Shown: positions 1 through 7,513 of the stretch, piece after piece
Position numbering within the stretch: the stretch's first letter is position 1
Layout: the number at the start of each line of letters is the position of its first letter
NCBI GenBank assembly: GCA_017308135.1
Contig: JAFKFM010000009.1
Location: forward strand, 248,001-312,000
Length of the DNA stretch: 64,000 nt
Reading direction: 5' to 3'
From: Alphaproteobacteria bacterium
GTDB lineage: Bacteria > Pseudomonadota > Alphaproteobacteria > CACIAM-22H2
The notes under the pieces: model-generated
The model's database searches: none
What the model was told of the DNA's origin: nothing
What the model saw: only the letters and a program-made list of their open reading frames with translations
Made by a program: the position numbers and the translations under genes

Positions 1-173
1 ACGGGGCGCGGGCGCGCTTGTTCGGGAATGCGCTGCGCTTCGATATTGGGCCGCACGCCGGTATCGAATGGCGGCACCAGATGCCCGTCGCGCGTGCGCG
101 AAAGATCGGTCGCCGCCGCGGGCGGAGCGGCGGCGGCGAATACGAGGGCGGCAAGGATCGAAACGCGGCGCAT
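1..173 (-). CDS. Partial hypothetical secreted protein (N-terminus only)
   Basis: Reading leftward from an ATG at 171-173 gives an open frame of 57 codons that runs off the window edge. It starts MRRVSILAALVFAAAAPP, a short basic N-region, a hydrophobic stretch of about 13 residues and an Ala/Pro-rich end, so it looks like a Sec signal peptide with a cut near residue 21. The visible mature part is short, polar and rich in Arg, Pro and Glu, and I do not recognise a family. It is divergent from the small gene at 219, with 45 bases between them that could hold promoters for both. The product must be judged from the missing 3' part. Confidence 0.5.
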   Translation of the reverse strand, partial: MRRVSILAALVFAAAAPPAAATDLSRTRDGHLVPPFDTGVRPNIEAQRIPEQARPRP

Positions 174-218
174 CGCCCAACTCTATGCGATCGGCCGCCG
201 ATCTCCTAAAGTTGGGCC

Positions 219-416
219 ATGGACGGCATCGATATCCGCCCCGGCATGCGCTTCGCGAGCCAGCAGACCTATGAATGGGAAGTGGCCGAACTGGTCACCG
301 ACGGCGTGTCCGTGCCCCATGCGCGACTGCGCGCCCTTTACGATCCCGACGTGACGCGGCTGGTCGCCTGCGCCGTTCTGGCCAATCCCGCCCGATTCAA
401 GCCTTTGAATTCCTGA
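219..416 (+). CDS. Small hypothetical protein, 65 aa
   Basis: The reading frame opens MDGIDIRPGMRF and ends in a TGA codon after 65 residues. It has no signal peptide or membrane segment and contains an ordinary mix of charged and hydrophobic residues, with a motif resembling a small beta-rich domain (VAELVTDGVSVPHARL). I do not recognise a family. It is divergent from the secreted protein at the left edge and co-directional with the gene at 505. Its codon usage (strong third-position GC) fits the surrounding genes, which is the main reason to believe it is translated. Function unknown. Confidence 0.5.
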   Translation: MDGIDIRPGMRFASQQTYEWEVAELVTDGVSVPHARLRALYDPDVTRLVACAVLANPARFKPLNS

Positions 417-504
417 GATTTTCAAGCCCGTTCCGGGAGGGGGATTGACTCCGGCCATTTACTACGTATTTTAATAAATATTGATTAGACTTGCGGAGAA
501 TCCC

Positions 505-957
505 GTGTCTTTCGCCGCGGACAGCACATTTCAGCAGGGGGCCGAACTGGGCGAGCGCCGCTATTTGGTGGCGACGCTGCTGATCGATGCGTGGCTGCCG
601 CGCGCGATGGAACGCGATCTCGCCGCCGCCGAACGCAAGGCGATGTATTGGAGCGAGATCTACGGGCCGCGCCGCACGCGCATTTCCGAAATCTTCGTGC
701 CCGGGGCGACAAGCGGCCCGCGCGTGGCGACGGCACCGCCGCCCCCGCCGCCGCAACCCAAGCCGCGACCGCAAGCGATGCCGCGCGAAACGGTCGAACC
801 CGAAAAACCGCGCCCGCGCGAAACGCGGCGCGGCGGCGTGCTGGCACTGCTCGATCGGCCGATCGATCCCGCCTATGCCAAGGCGATGTGCGATCTGTTC
901 TTGCTCTATATCGCGAGCAAATTGCTGGAGCGGATGTTCGGCACGTTACCGATCTGA
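505..957 (+). CDS. Hypothetical proline-rich protein, 150 aa
   Basis: I place the start at the GTG at 505 because GGAG lies six bases upstream; an in-frame TTG at 481 has no such site. The N-terminal 65 residues look helical and globular. Residues about 80-110 are a low-complexity Pro/Arg/Lys linker, and the last 40 residues contain a hydrophobic helix (AKAMCDLFLLYIASKLLERM) that could be a membrane anchor or an amphipathic interaction helix. The bases just upstream (about 455-485) are notably AT-rich for this genome and may hold the promoter. I do not recognise the family and assign no function. Confidence 0.5.
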   Translation: MSFAADSTFQQGAELGERRYLVATLLIDAWLPRAMERDLAAAERKAMYWSEIYGPRRTRISEIFVPGATSGPRVATAPPPPPPQPKPRPQAMPRETVEPEKPRPRETRRGGVLALLDRPIDPAYAKAMCDLFLLYIASKLLERMFGTLPI

Positions 958-992
958 GGCGCGGCCGCAACCGCGCCCCAGACCGGTCGCGC

Positions 993-1643
993 TTACGCTT
1001 GCATCAACAAGCCGAGAAGCCGCTTCTGCAGATCGTCCGAATTCGACGACGTATCGTTCGAATTCGAGAACCACGACGCGAAATCCGGCTGCGTCAAGTT
1101 CTGCGCCTGGCTGTAGGCCTGCGACATGCGCTCGTGCACGCGATTCGCGAAATTCTCGCGCATCGTTTTGTCGAACGTCGCGAACTCCGCCGACGACAGC
1201 TTGCCGTCGCCGTCGGCGTCGGCGGAAGCGAAGGCTTCCTCGGCCTTCTCGGCGCCCTTGCCCGATTTCGGGCCATGCGCCTCGCCGAACGCCTTCAGCT
1301 CGTCCGCGCTGACCGCGCCGTCGCCGTCGGTATCCATCTCCGACATCATGTCGGCGGCGGATCTGCCTTCACCCGGCGGGCGCGGCGGCGGACCGAAAGC
1401 GCCTTGGGCGCCGCCGGATTCCTGCGCGCCCAGCAGCGCCGACTGCATTTGCGCCGACAGGCTGTCGGCGAAGGATTTGAGTTCGGTTTTGGACACCGAA
1501 CCATCGCCGTCGGAATCGATCGACGAGAACAAATCCTCGAGGCTGGCACCCGCTTTCGACTCTTCGGTCGACGGGCTCGAAGACCGTGTTTGGAAATAGG
1601 ACGAAACGCTCGAATAGCTGCTGTATCCGGAAATCGACGTCAT
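993..1643 (-). CDS. EF-hand calcium-binding protein, 216 aa
   Basis: Three canonical EF-hand loops are visible: DSDGDGSVSKTE (about residues 43-54), DTDGDGAVSADE (104-115) and DADGDGKLSSAE (142-153). All have Asp at loop positions 1, 3 and 5 and Glu at 12, so Ca2+ binding is well supported. The start at 1643 has AAGGA seven bases upstream; a longer in-frame start at 1676 is less likely. The N-terminus (MTSISGYSSYSSVSSYF) is Ser/Tyr-rich with no Sec signal peptide, as in the XopAW-like EF-hand proteins, where non-classical or type III-like export has been considered. A middle Gly/Pro linker separates loops 1 and 2. It shares the neighbourhood with a DUF1217 protein that has a similar N-terminus. 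A tandem GTTAC repeat lies about 125 bases upstream. Confidence 0.85.
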   Translation of the reverse strand: MTSISGYSSYSSVSSYFQTRSSSPSTEESKAGASLEDLFSSIDSDGDGSVSKTELKSFADSLSAQMQSALLGAQESGGAQGAFGPPPRPPGEGRSAADMMSEMDTDGDGAVSADELKAFGEAHGPKSGKGAEKAEEAFASADADGDGKLSSAEFATFDKTMRENFANRVHERMSQAYSQAQNLTQPDFASWFSNSNDTSSNSDDLQKRLLGLLMQA

Positions 1644-1765
1644 TGAACAATCCTTCCCGTTGAAAAACGGCGCCACGAACGCGCCGCAAAGGAAGGAAAT
1701 TCAATGCCCGTGCCCGGCAACGAAATGTACGGGCCGGAATTCCGCGAACGATTTCGGGAGAAGGC

Positions 1766-1780
1766 GTTACGTAGCGTTAC
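1766..1780. promoter_or_regulatory. Candidate OmpR/PhoB-type direct repeat (GTTAC-N5-GTTAC)
   Basis: Two GTTAC units start exactly 10 bp apart at 1766 and 1776, inside a near-perfect tandem GCGTTACGTA / GCGTTACGTC. Ten-base spacing puts both on the same DNA face, as in OmpR/PhoB-family operators. The site lies between the EF-hand gene (start 1643, minus strand) and the stop of the DUF1217 gene. The same pattern recurs at 2716-2730 and 2757-2771, close to an OmpR-family regulator gene. Binding is inferred. Confidence 0.4.
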
Positions 1781-1837
1781 GTCGCGCGCGGCAAGCGCGA
1801 TGCTTGCGGCAAAACCTGCCGAGGGAAATCTGCCGCG

Positions 1838-2650
1838 TCAGATCAGCAGGTCGATACCTTTGATCTGAGTGATATCGCCGTCGAGGCCGCCGGTGCCCGC
1901 TTGCATCAGCTGCACGGCCACGTTCGTCGATCCGTCGCCGTTCTCCGCCGCGTCGGCGGCGGCCAGGAAACGCTGGATGTAGCGGTCGACGTATTTCTCG
2001 TCCTTGGCTTTCGACACGTCGAATTGCCGGCCGAAGACCTGGGCTTGCGTCTCCACGCTTTGCACCGCCGTCTCCAGCGGAATGTTGCCGACCTTGGTGA
2101 CGACGGCGCGCAATGTGTTGTCGCCGAGCACGGAGTAGATGTCGCTGATCGAACCGATATTGTTTTTGAAATACTGCGCCTGGCGCAACGCGGTGTTCCG
2201 ATTACCGAGATCGATCTCGTAGCTCGCCTTTTCGTAGCGCGCCTCGGTGCCGCTGATGAAGGAATCGCTTTGGATGCTGGAAAGGCCGCCGGCTTTGAAA
2301 TTCAGCGCCTGCGCCAACTGCTGGAAGCGCGAATCCGACATGCGGTTGGCCAGCGAATTGGTGTCGGTCAAATCGGATTCGGCGACCTTGCGCAGCTTGC
2401 CGGTATTGCCGATTTCCGATTCCAACCCGTAGGCGGTCAGGATGTAGTTCAGCAGCTTGTAATTTTTCGGCTCGAACAGCTCGTCCGTGCTTTTCAGTTT
2501 CGCGACCGACGATTCGAAATTCGCGTTGGCCGCGTCGATCGTCTTCTGGTTCTGCTTCACATAGCGCGCGATACGTTCGTCCTGCGACGTCTTGGACATC
2601 TGATACCAGGACGTCAGCGCCGAACCGCTCGATGAAATGGAATAGGTCAT
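1838..2650 (-). CDS. DUF1217 domain protein (flagellum-associated family), 270 aa
   Basis: The central region (YKLLNYILTAYGLESEIGNT, then ESDLTDTNSLANRMSD and FQQLAQALNF) matches the repeated signature of DUF1217 proteins, which in alphaproteobacteria usually sit among flagellar genes. No signal peptide is present. The N-terminus MTYSISSSGSALTSWY is Ser-rich like flagellar rod/hook-type export substrates. Length is normal for a one-repeat family member. No other flagellar gene is in the window, so its placement beside an EF-hand gene and a two-component system is unusual. The exact role of the family is not established. Confidence 0.75.
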   Translation of the reverse strand: MTYSISSSGSALTSWYQMSKTSQDERIARYVKQNQKTIDAANANFESSVAKLKSTDELFEPKNYKLLNYILTAYGLESEIGNTGKLRKVAESDLTDTNSLANRMSDSRFQQLAQALNFKAGGLSSIQSDSFISGTEARYEKASYEIDLGNRNTALRQAQYFKNNIGSISDIYSVLGDNTLRAVVTKVGNIPLETAVQSVETQAQVFGRQFDVSKAKDEKYVDRYIQRFLAAADAAENGDGSTNVAVQLMQAGTGGLDGDITQIKGIDLLI

Positions 2651-2715
2651 GAAATACGCCCTTCTGGCCGGAACGATGTTCGATTGAAATTTACGCCCGC
2701 GCGCGGCCGCCCGAA

Positions 2716-2730
2716 CGTGACGAAACGTAA
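2716..2730 (-). promoter_or_regulatory. Candidate response-regulator direct repeat upstream of the DUF1217 gene
   Basis: On the minus strand TTACG and TCACG units begin 10 bp apart (plus-strand CGTGA at 2716-2720 and CGTAA at 2726-2730). The site points at the DUF1217 start codon 66 bases away, a reasonable activator position. It is a degenerate version of the repeats at 1766 and 2757. Confidence 0.3.
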
Positions 2731-2756
2731 ACGCGAAAGCGCAATCGAATCGGACG

Positions 2757-2771
2757 GTTACGCTTCGTTAC
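2757..2771 (+). promoter_or_regulatory. Candidate autoregulatory direct repeat upstream of the response-regulator gene
   Basis: GTTAC units at 2757-2761 and 2767-2771 repeat with a 10-bp period, 47 bases upstream of the response-regulator start. The core matches the repeat at 1766. The simplest reading is that the adjacent OmpR-type regulator binds here and controls its own operon. This is inference from pattern and spacing only. Confidence 0.35.
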
Positions 2772-2817
2772 CCCGTGCGGCTTGGCACGCGGCGCGTTTG
2801 GTCGCCACATTCCGGCG

Positions 2818-3570
2818 ATGATGACCCCCTCCGAACGCCACGTTTTGCTGGTCGACGACGATCCCGAAATTCGCCGCCTGACCGAGCAACTCCTTCTCGA
2901 AGCCGGCCTAAAAGTGACGTCTCTCGCCGGTTCCGCCGGTGCCGTGCGCCACGCCGCGTCCGGCCGCTTCGATCTCGTGCTGCTCGACGTGATGATGCCG
3001 GGCGAAGACGGCTTCTCCGTCTGCCGTAAGATCCGCGCGGTCTCGCGCATTCCGATCGTGATGCTGACCGCGCGCGCGGAAGAAACGGACCGCGTCGTGG
3101 GATTGGAGATCGGCGCCGACGACTACATCGTCAAACCGTTCTCGCCGCGCGAACTGGTCGCGCGCGTGCGCGCACGCCTGCGCCGCACGGGCGACGGCGA
3201 ATTGGCGCAAGCCAAACCCAAGCACGACCGCCTGGGCTTCGACGGCTGGGTCGTCGATTTGGTGCGCCGCGAGTTGCGCGCACCCGATGCGTCGCTCGTT
3301 TCGTTGACGGCGGCGGAATTCGATCTGCTGGTGGCGCTGGCCGAGCGTGCGCGCCGCGTCGTTTCGCGCGACGAATTGTCGGAAATCCTGCACGGCCGCA
3401 CGCCCCACCCGCTCGACCGATCGATCGACGTCGCGGTGAGCCGCCTGCGCCGCAAGATCGAGCATTCGCCCGACGAGCCGCGCTATGTGCGCACGGTGCG
3501 CAACGGCGGCTACGTCTTCGCGGTGGAGGTCGAGAACGGCGCCGCGCATCCAGCGGAACCGTCGGCTTGA
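2818..3570 (+). CDS. OmpR-family response regulator
   Basis: The N-terminal receiver domain shows the acidic pocket (VLLVDDD near residue 13), the phospho-acceptor Asp in VLLDVMMPGEDG (about residue 57), the Thr switch in MLTAR and the Lys in YIVKPFSPREL. The C-terminal part (about 140-240) is a winged-helix transcription domain with the family signatures LTAAEFDLLVAL, SRDELSEIL, RSIDVAVSRLRRKIE and IRTVRNGGYVF-like residues. Two adjacent ATG codons (2818, 2821) are the likely starts; neither has a strong ribosome site. The stop overlaps the TTG start of the kinase gene (TTGA), so the two are translationally coupled. Direct repeats at 2757 suggest autoregulation. The signal is unknown. Confidence 0.93.
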   Translation: MMTPSERHVLLVDDDPEIRRLTEQLLLEAGLKVTSLAGSAGAVRHAASGRFDLVLLDVMMPGEDGFSVCRKIRAVSRIPIVMLTARAEETDRVVGLEIGADDYIVKPFSPRELVARVRARLRRTGDGELAQAKPKHDRLGFDGWVVDLVRRELRAPDASLVSLTAAEFDLLVALAERARRVVSRDELSEILHGRTPHPLDRSIDVAVSRLRRKIEHSPDEPRYVRTVRNGGYVFAVEVENGAAHPAEPSA

Positions 3571-4985
3571 TCGGCCGCCTGATTCCGCGCGGCATCGTCC
3601 CGCAAACCGTGTTGTTCGCGGTCGGCTTGCTGGCCGTGGTCCAGGTCGGCTCGATTGCGATTTTCGAAGCCATGCGGCCGACGAATTTCACGCTGTTCGA
3701 AACCGGATGGCTGGAGGAGCATCTGCCCGAACTCGCCGCCGGTGCGCTGGCGCAGCCGCCCGGCGAACGCTTGGGCTGGCTGCGCGCGCGGCCGGAAGCG
3801 CAATGGCTCAACGCCGCGCGCGACGATGCGGCGCCGATCGACACCCAATCCGCGAGTTGCGCCGCGTTGCGCGATCTCGAAGCGCGGCTGGCGCGCGAGA
3901 CCGGCACGCGAGCCATCCTCGATATCGGCCGGCCGCGCGGTCCCGGACGGCCGGGACCGGGACCGCTGCGCGTGCTGCGGGCCGGCGCGCTCGAACCCGA
4001 CACGGCGCCGCCGGACGATTGCCGTCCCACGCCGTATTTCAGCCTGGTGTTGCGCGAACCCGAAGGCACGTGGCTGCGCATCGAGCCGCCGCGCCCGCTG
4101 ATGTTGGGGCCGGGCCTGTCGTTTCTGATCGGCTGGCTTGCCATGCTGTTGATCGCGTCGATCGCCGTCGCGTGGCTGGGCTTCCGGCGCTTGGTGCTGC
4201 CGTTGACCGCACTCGCCGCAGCGGCCGAGCGCTTCGGGCGCGGGCCCGACGCGCCCGGCTTGCCGCGCCCCCCCGCCTTACCCCGTAGCGGCCCGCGCGA
4301 AATCGTCGCCATCTCCACGCGCTTCGATGCGATGCGCGAGCGCATTTCGCGCTTCATCGCCGAGCGTGCCGCGATGCTCGCCGCGATCGGCCACGATCTG
4401 CGCACGCCGCTCACCCGCATGCGCCTGCGCGTGGAGCGCGTCGCCGATCCGGAGCTACGCGCCCAGTTGTCGCGCGACGTGGACGAGTTGGAAACGCTCG
4501 CGCGCGAAACGCGCGACTTCTCCGCCGTCGCCCAAGCGCGCGGCGCCGACGACAAGGTCGATCTCGCCAGCCTCGCCCAGACCATCGCCGACGCCCATGC
4601 CGATCGCGGCGACGAGGTCGTCTATCACGGGCCGCGCCACGCGCCCGTGCGCGGCCGGCCCGATGCCTTACGCCGTGCGATCGAGAACCTCGTCGCCAAC
4701 GCGCTGCGCTATGCAGGTCACGCCACATTGCGGCTTGCCGACGGCGACGGCGAACTGCGCTTGTCGATCGACGATTCCGGCCCCGGCGTGCCGGCGGCGG
4801 AGATCGAGCGCGTGTTCGAACCCTTCGTCCGGCTGGAGGAAAGCCGCAATCGCGACACCGGGGGCACCGGGCTTGGCCTTGCCATTGCGCGCGACCTTGT
4901 CCGCGGGCACGGCGGGGAAATAAAGCTGGAGAACCGGCGCGAAGGCGGGCTGCGCGCCACGATCGTGCTGCCGAAATCGGCTTGA
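3567..4985 (+). CDS. Membrane sensor histidine kinase, partner of the upstream regulator
   Basis: Starts at TTG overlapping the regulator stop. Order of parts: transmembrane helix about residues 13-34, a periplasmic domain of about 145 residues with two Cys, a second transmembrane helix about 181-204, a HAMP linker, a HisKA domain with the phospho-acceptor His276 in AAIGHDLRTPLTRMR, and an HATPase domain with N-box NLVANALRYA, G1 box DSGPGVP and G2 box GTGLGLAIARDL. All catalytic residues are intact. The short, Pro/Arg-rich periplasmic domain gives no clue to the ligand. The layout resembles EnvZ/RstB-type kinases. Confidence 0.93.
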   Translation: MIGRLIPRGIVPQTVLFAVGLLAVVQVGSIAIFEAMRPTNFTLFETGWLEEHLPELAAGALAQPPGERLGWLRARPEAQWLNAARDDAAPIDTQSASCAALRDLEARLARETGTRAILDIGRPRGPGRPGPGPLRVLRAGALEPDTAPPDDCRPTPYFSLVLREPEGTWLRIEPPRPLMLGPGLSFLIGWLAMLLIASIAVAWLGFRRLVLPLTALAAAAERFGRGPDAPGLPRPPALPRSGPREIVAISTRFDAMRERISRFIAERAAMLAAIGHDLRTPLTRMRLRVERVADPELRAQLSRDVDELETLARETRDFSAVAQARGADDKVDLASLAQTIADAHADRGDEVVYHGPRHAPVRGRPDALRRAIENLVANALRYAGHATLRLADGDGELRLSIDDSGPGVPAAEIERVFEPFVRLEESRNRDTGGTGLGLAIARDLVRGHGGEIKLENRREGGLRATIVLPKSA

Positions 4986-5056
4986 ACGCGCTTTTGCCAA
5001 AGCCGCGATAAGGGGTTAGGTTCGGCGCCCGTTGCGAGCAAGTCTCATTTGCGCCG

Positions 5057-6748
5057 ATGACCGATACCGCCCTGCCCACTTCGAACGCGCCCGCCCGGCT
5101 ATCACCCGTCAAACGGCTGAGCTGGCCCGGCACGGTCGCGTTGTTCGTCGCGGCGACGATCGCGTTGCCGATCGTCGTGGTGGCGCTGTCGGTGTTCCAG
5201 CCCGATCGCGGTGCGTGGGCGCATCTATGGTCGACGACGCTGCCGCGCATCCTCGCCAATACCGGCATGATGATGTTCTACGTGTCGGTCCTCACGGGCG
5301 TCGCCGGCGTCGCCACCGCGTGGTTCGTGACGATGTGCCGTTTTCCCGGCAGCCGCGTTCTGGAACTCGCGTTGCTGCTGCCCTTCGCGATGCCCGGCTA
5401 CATCATCGGCTACGCCTATAACGATTTCCTGCAATTCGCCGGGCCGCTGCAATCGGCGATGCGTGCCGCGTTCGGCTGGTCGCGCGGCGAATACTGGTTC
5501 CCGGAATTCCAGAGCCCCGGCGGCGTGTCGTTCATGCTGGCGATCGTCTTCTATCCTTACGTCTATTTGCTGGCGCGCGCGGCATTCCTCGAACAATCGG
5601 TCTGCGTGCTGGAAGCCAGCCGCATGCTCGGCCGCAACGCCTGGGGCGCCTTTTTCCGCGTGGCATTGCCGCTGGCGCGTCCCGCGATCGCGGCGGGGGT
5701 GGCACTCGCGTTGATGGAAGCGCTCGCCGATTTCGGCACGGTCCAGTATTTCGGCGTCGAAACCTTCACGACCGCGATCTACCGGACTTGGATCGGCATG
5801 GACAACCGCATCGCGTCGCTGCAATTGGCGACGGCGCTGCTGGGCGTCGTGCTGGCGCTGCTGGTTTTCGAACGCGCCTCGCGCGGGGCCGCGCGCTATC
5901 ACCACACGACGCGCCGCTATCGCCCGCTATCGCCGATCCGCCTGACCGGCTGGCGCGCCGTCGCGGCTTTCGCCGTGTGCGCGACGCCCGTTTTCCTCGG
6001 CTTCGTGCTGCCTTTCGTCATCCTGGCGCGCATGGCGATCCGGGTCGGCGATCCGTTCTGGGGCCCGCGCTATATCGACTATGTCGTGAACTCGCTGACG
6101 CTCGCGGCGATCGCGGTCGTGGCGATCGTCGGCACCGCCCTGGCACTCGCCTATGCGCAGCGCCGCGTGCGCGGCGCGTTCGTATCGGGTGCCGTGCGCA
6201 TCGCCTCGCTCGGCTACGCGATCCCGGGCTCGGTCATCGCCGTGGGCGTGCTGGTCCCGCTCGCGGCGTTCGACAACACGCTCGACGCGTTCATGCGCGC
6301 GACGTTCGGCATTTCCACCGGCCTGTTGCTGTCGGGTACGGTGCTGGCGCTGATCTACGCCTATTCCGTGCGCTTCCTCGCAGTCGCGATGGGTACGGTC
6401 GAGGCGGGCATGGGCAAGATCGCGCGCACGATGGACGAAGCGGCGGCGACGCTGGGCGCCGGGCCCACGCGCATTCTCGCGCGCGTGCATGCCCCCCTGA
6501 TGTGGGGCTCGACTTTGACGGCCGCCACGCTCGTCTTCGTCGACGTGCTCAAGGAATTGCCCGCGACGATGATCGTGCGGCCTTTCGGCTTCGAGACGCT
6601 GGCCGCGCGCGTCTACCAGCTCGCCTCGGACGAGCGCATCGAACAAGCCTCGACCGGCGCCATCGCCATCGTCGCGGTCGGATTGCTGCCGGTGGCGCTG
6701 CTATCCTGGATGATCGTCCGCGCCCGGCCGGGATCGACTAACGCGTGA
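5057..6748 (+). CDS. Iron(III)-type ABC transporter permease (two fused permease domains), 563 aa
   Basis: About twelve hydrophobic segments are visible with two copies of the binding-protein-dependent permease domain. Each has an EAA loop contacting the ATPase: EASRMLGRNAWGAFFRVALP in the first half and DEAAATLGAGPTRILARVHA in the second. Length and duplication match the FbpB/SfuB branch of Fe3+ importers; ThiP and spermidine-type permeases are the alternatives. Neither a periplasmic binding protein nor an ATPase gene is adjacent, although part of the locus could lie elsewhere. It follows the two-component genes after 71 bases and converges with the next gene, overlapping its 3' end by 11 bases. 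Confidence 0.85.
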   Translation: MTDTALPTSNAPARLSPVKRLSWPGTVALFVAATIALPIVVVALSVFQPDRGAWAHLWSTTLPRILANTGMMMFYVSVLTGVAGVATAWFVTMCRFPGSRVLELALLLPFAMPGYIIGYAYNDFLQFAGPLQSAMRAAFGWSRGEYWFPEFQSPGGVSFMLAIVFYPYVYLLARAAFLEQSVCVLEASRMLGRNAWGAFFRVALPLARPAIAAGVALALMEALADFGTVQYFGVETFTTAIYRTWIGMDNRIASLQLATALLGVVLALLVFERASRGAARYHHTTRRYRPLSPIRLTGWRAVAAFAVCATPVFLGFVLPFVILARMAIRVGDPFWGPRYIDYVVNSLTLAAIAVVAIVGTALALAYAQRRVRGAFVSGAVRIASLGYAIPGSVIAVGVLVPLAAFDNTLDAFMRATFGISTGLLLSGTVLALIYAYSVRFLAVAMGTVEAGMGKIARTMDEAAATLGAGPTRILARVHAPLMWGSTLTAATLVFVDVLKELPATMIVRPFGFETLAARVYQLASDERIEQASTGAIAIVAVGLLPVALLSWMIVRARPGSTNA

Positions 6749-7511
6749 CGTCGACGACCTGGCGCGGATTGCCGATCGCCGGGTGCCACGACCAGCCGAG
6801 ATCGGTCGAGTAATTGCGCTCCGCGCGCTCCAGGCAGAACCACAACGGCGGCGTGGCGATTTCGCGCCCGTCCTGCACCATGCGGCCTTCGGATTTGCAG
6901 CGCGTGACGATCGTATAGCCCTTGCAGCCGTGCTTCATCTGCAGGCCGGGGCAATCGTCCGACGGTTCGCCGACTTCGAAACTCTCCTCCACCGTCCAGC
7001 GCCCGAAACGCTGCGCCAAATTCGGCCGGTTGCCGGGGAAATACCAGCCTTCCTGAAGGATGTATTTGACCGTCAGCGTGTTGCCGGTCGTGAGCGGAAA
7101 CAGCGAACCCTTGGCGCTTTCGAACCGCAGGATCCAGGTCGCGCGGTCGGAAAGCGCGGGCATTTGCGCCGTATCGGTGCGCGCGAGGAACAACAACCCG
7201 TCCAGCGCCACGGCGAATTGCCGCTCCGCCTTGCCCGCGACCGAACCCAGCGATTGCTCGATGCGCGTGATGCCCTTCTCGTGCCCGACCAGCGTCAAAC
7301 GATTCTCGGACGAGCCGATGCGATCGTAGCTGATCGACGCGAAATTCGGCTTGGGCGCCTCGGCCAGCGGCGGCACTTGCTCGACGAATTCGCGCGCCAT
7401 GCCGGTCAGGCCCGGCACGCCGAAGCTCGCGACGAAAGCTTGGGGCGATTGCCCTTGCGCCGCGACGGGCGCGGCGAGGATCGACAACAGCAAAGCGAGG
7501 CGAGCGCGCAT
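6738..7511 (-). CDS. Hypothetical secreted protein, 257 aa
   Basis: The N-terminus (MRARLALLLSILAAPVAAQG) is a clear Sec signal peptide with an AQA/QG-type cleavage near residue 19. The mature part carries several Cys near the C-terminus (DDCPGLQMKHGCKG, TRCKSEG and FCLERAERN), which could form disulfides in the periplasm. I do not recognise a named domain, though such proteins are common in alphaproteobacterial genomes. The gene lies two bases downstream of the rmuC stop on the same strand, so it is probably the last gene of a recR-rmuC transcript; it is unlikely to be functionally linked to them. Confidence 0.7.
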   Translation of the reverse strand: MRARLALLLSILAAPVAAQGQSPQAFVASFGVPGLTGMAREFVEQVPPLAEAPKPNFASISYDRIGSSENRLTLVGHEKGITRIEQSLGSVAGKAERQFAVALDGLLFLARTDTAQMPALSDRATWILRFESAKGSLFPLTTGNTLTVKYILQEGWYFPGNRPNLAQRFGRWTVEESFEVGEPSDDCPGLQMKHGCKGYTIVTRCKSEGRMVQDGREIATPPLWFCLERAERNYSTDLGWSWHPAIGNPRQVVDVTR

Positions 7512-7513
7512 CC

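Noticed and set aside
3131..4585. Long minus-strand frame opposite the two-component genes
   Set aside because: It is antisense to two well-defined genes and encodes a Ser/Arg/Ala-rich sequence without domains.
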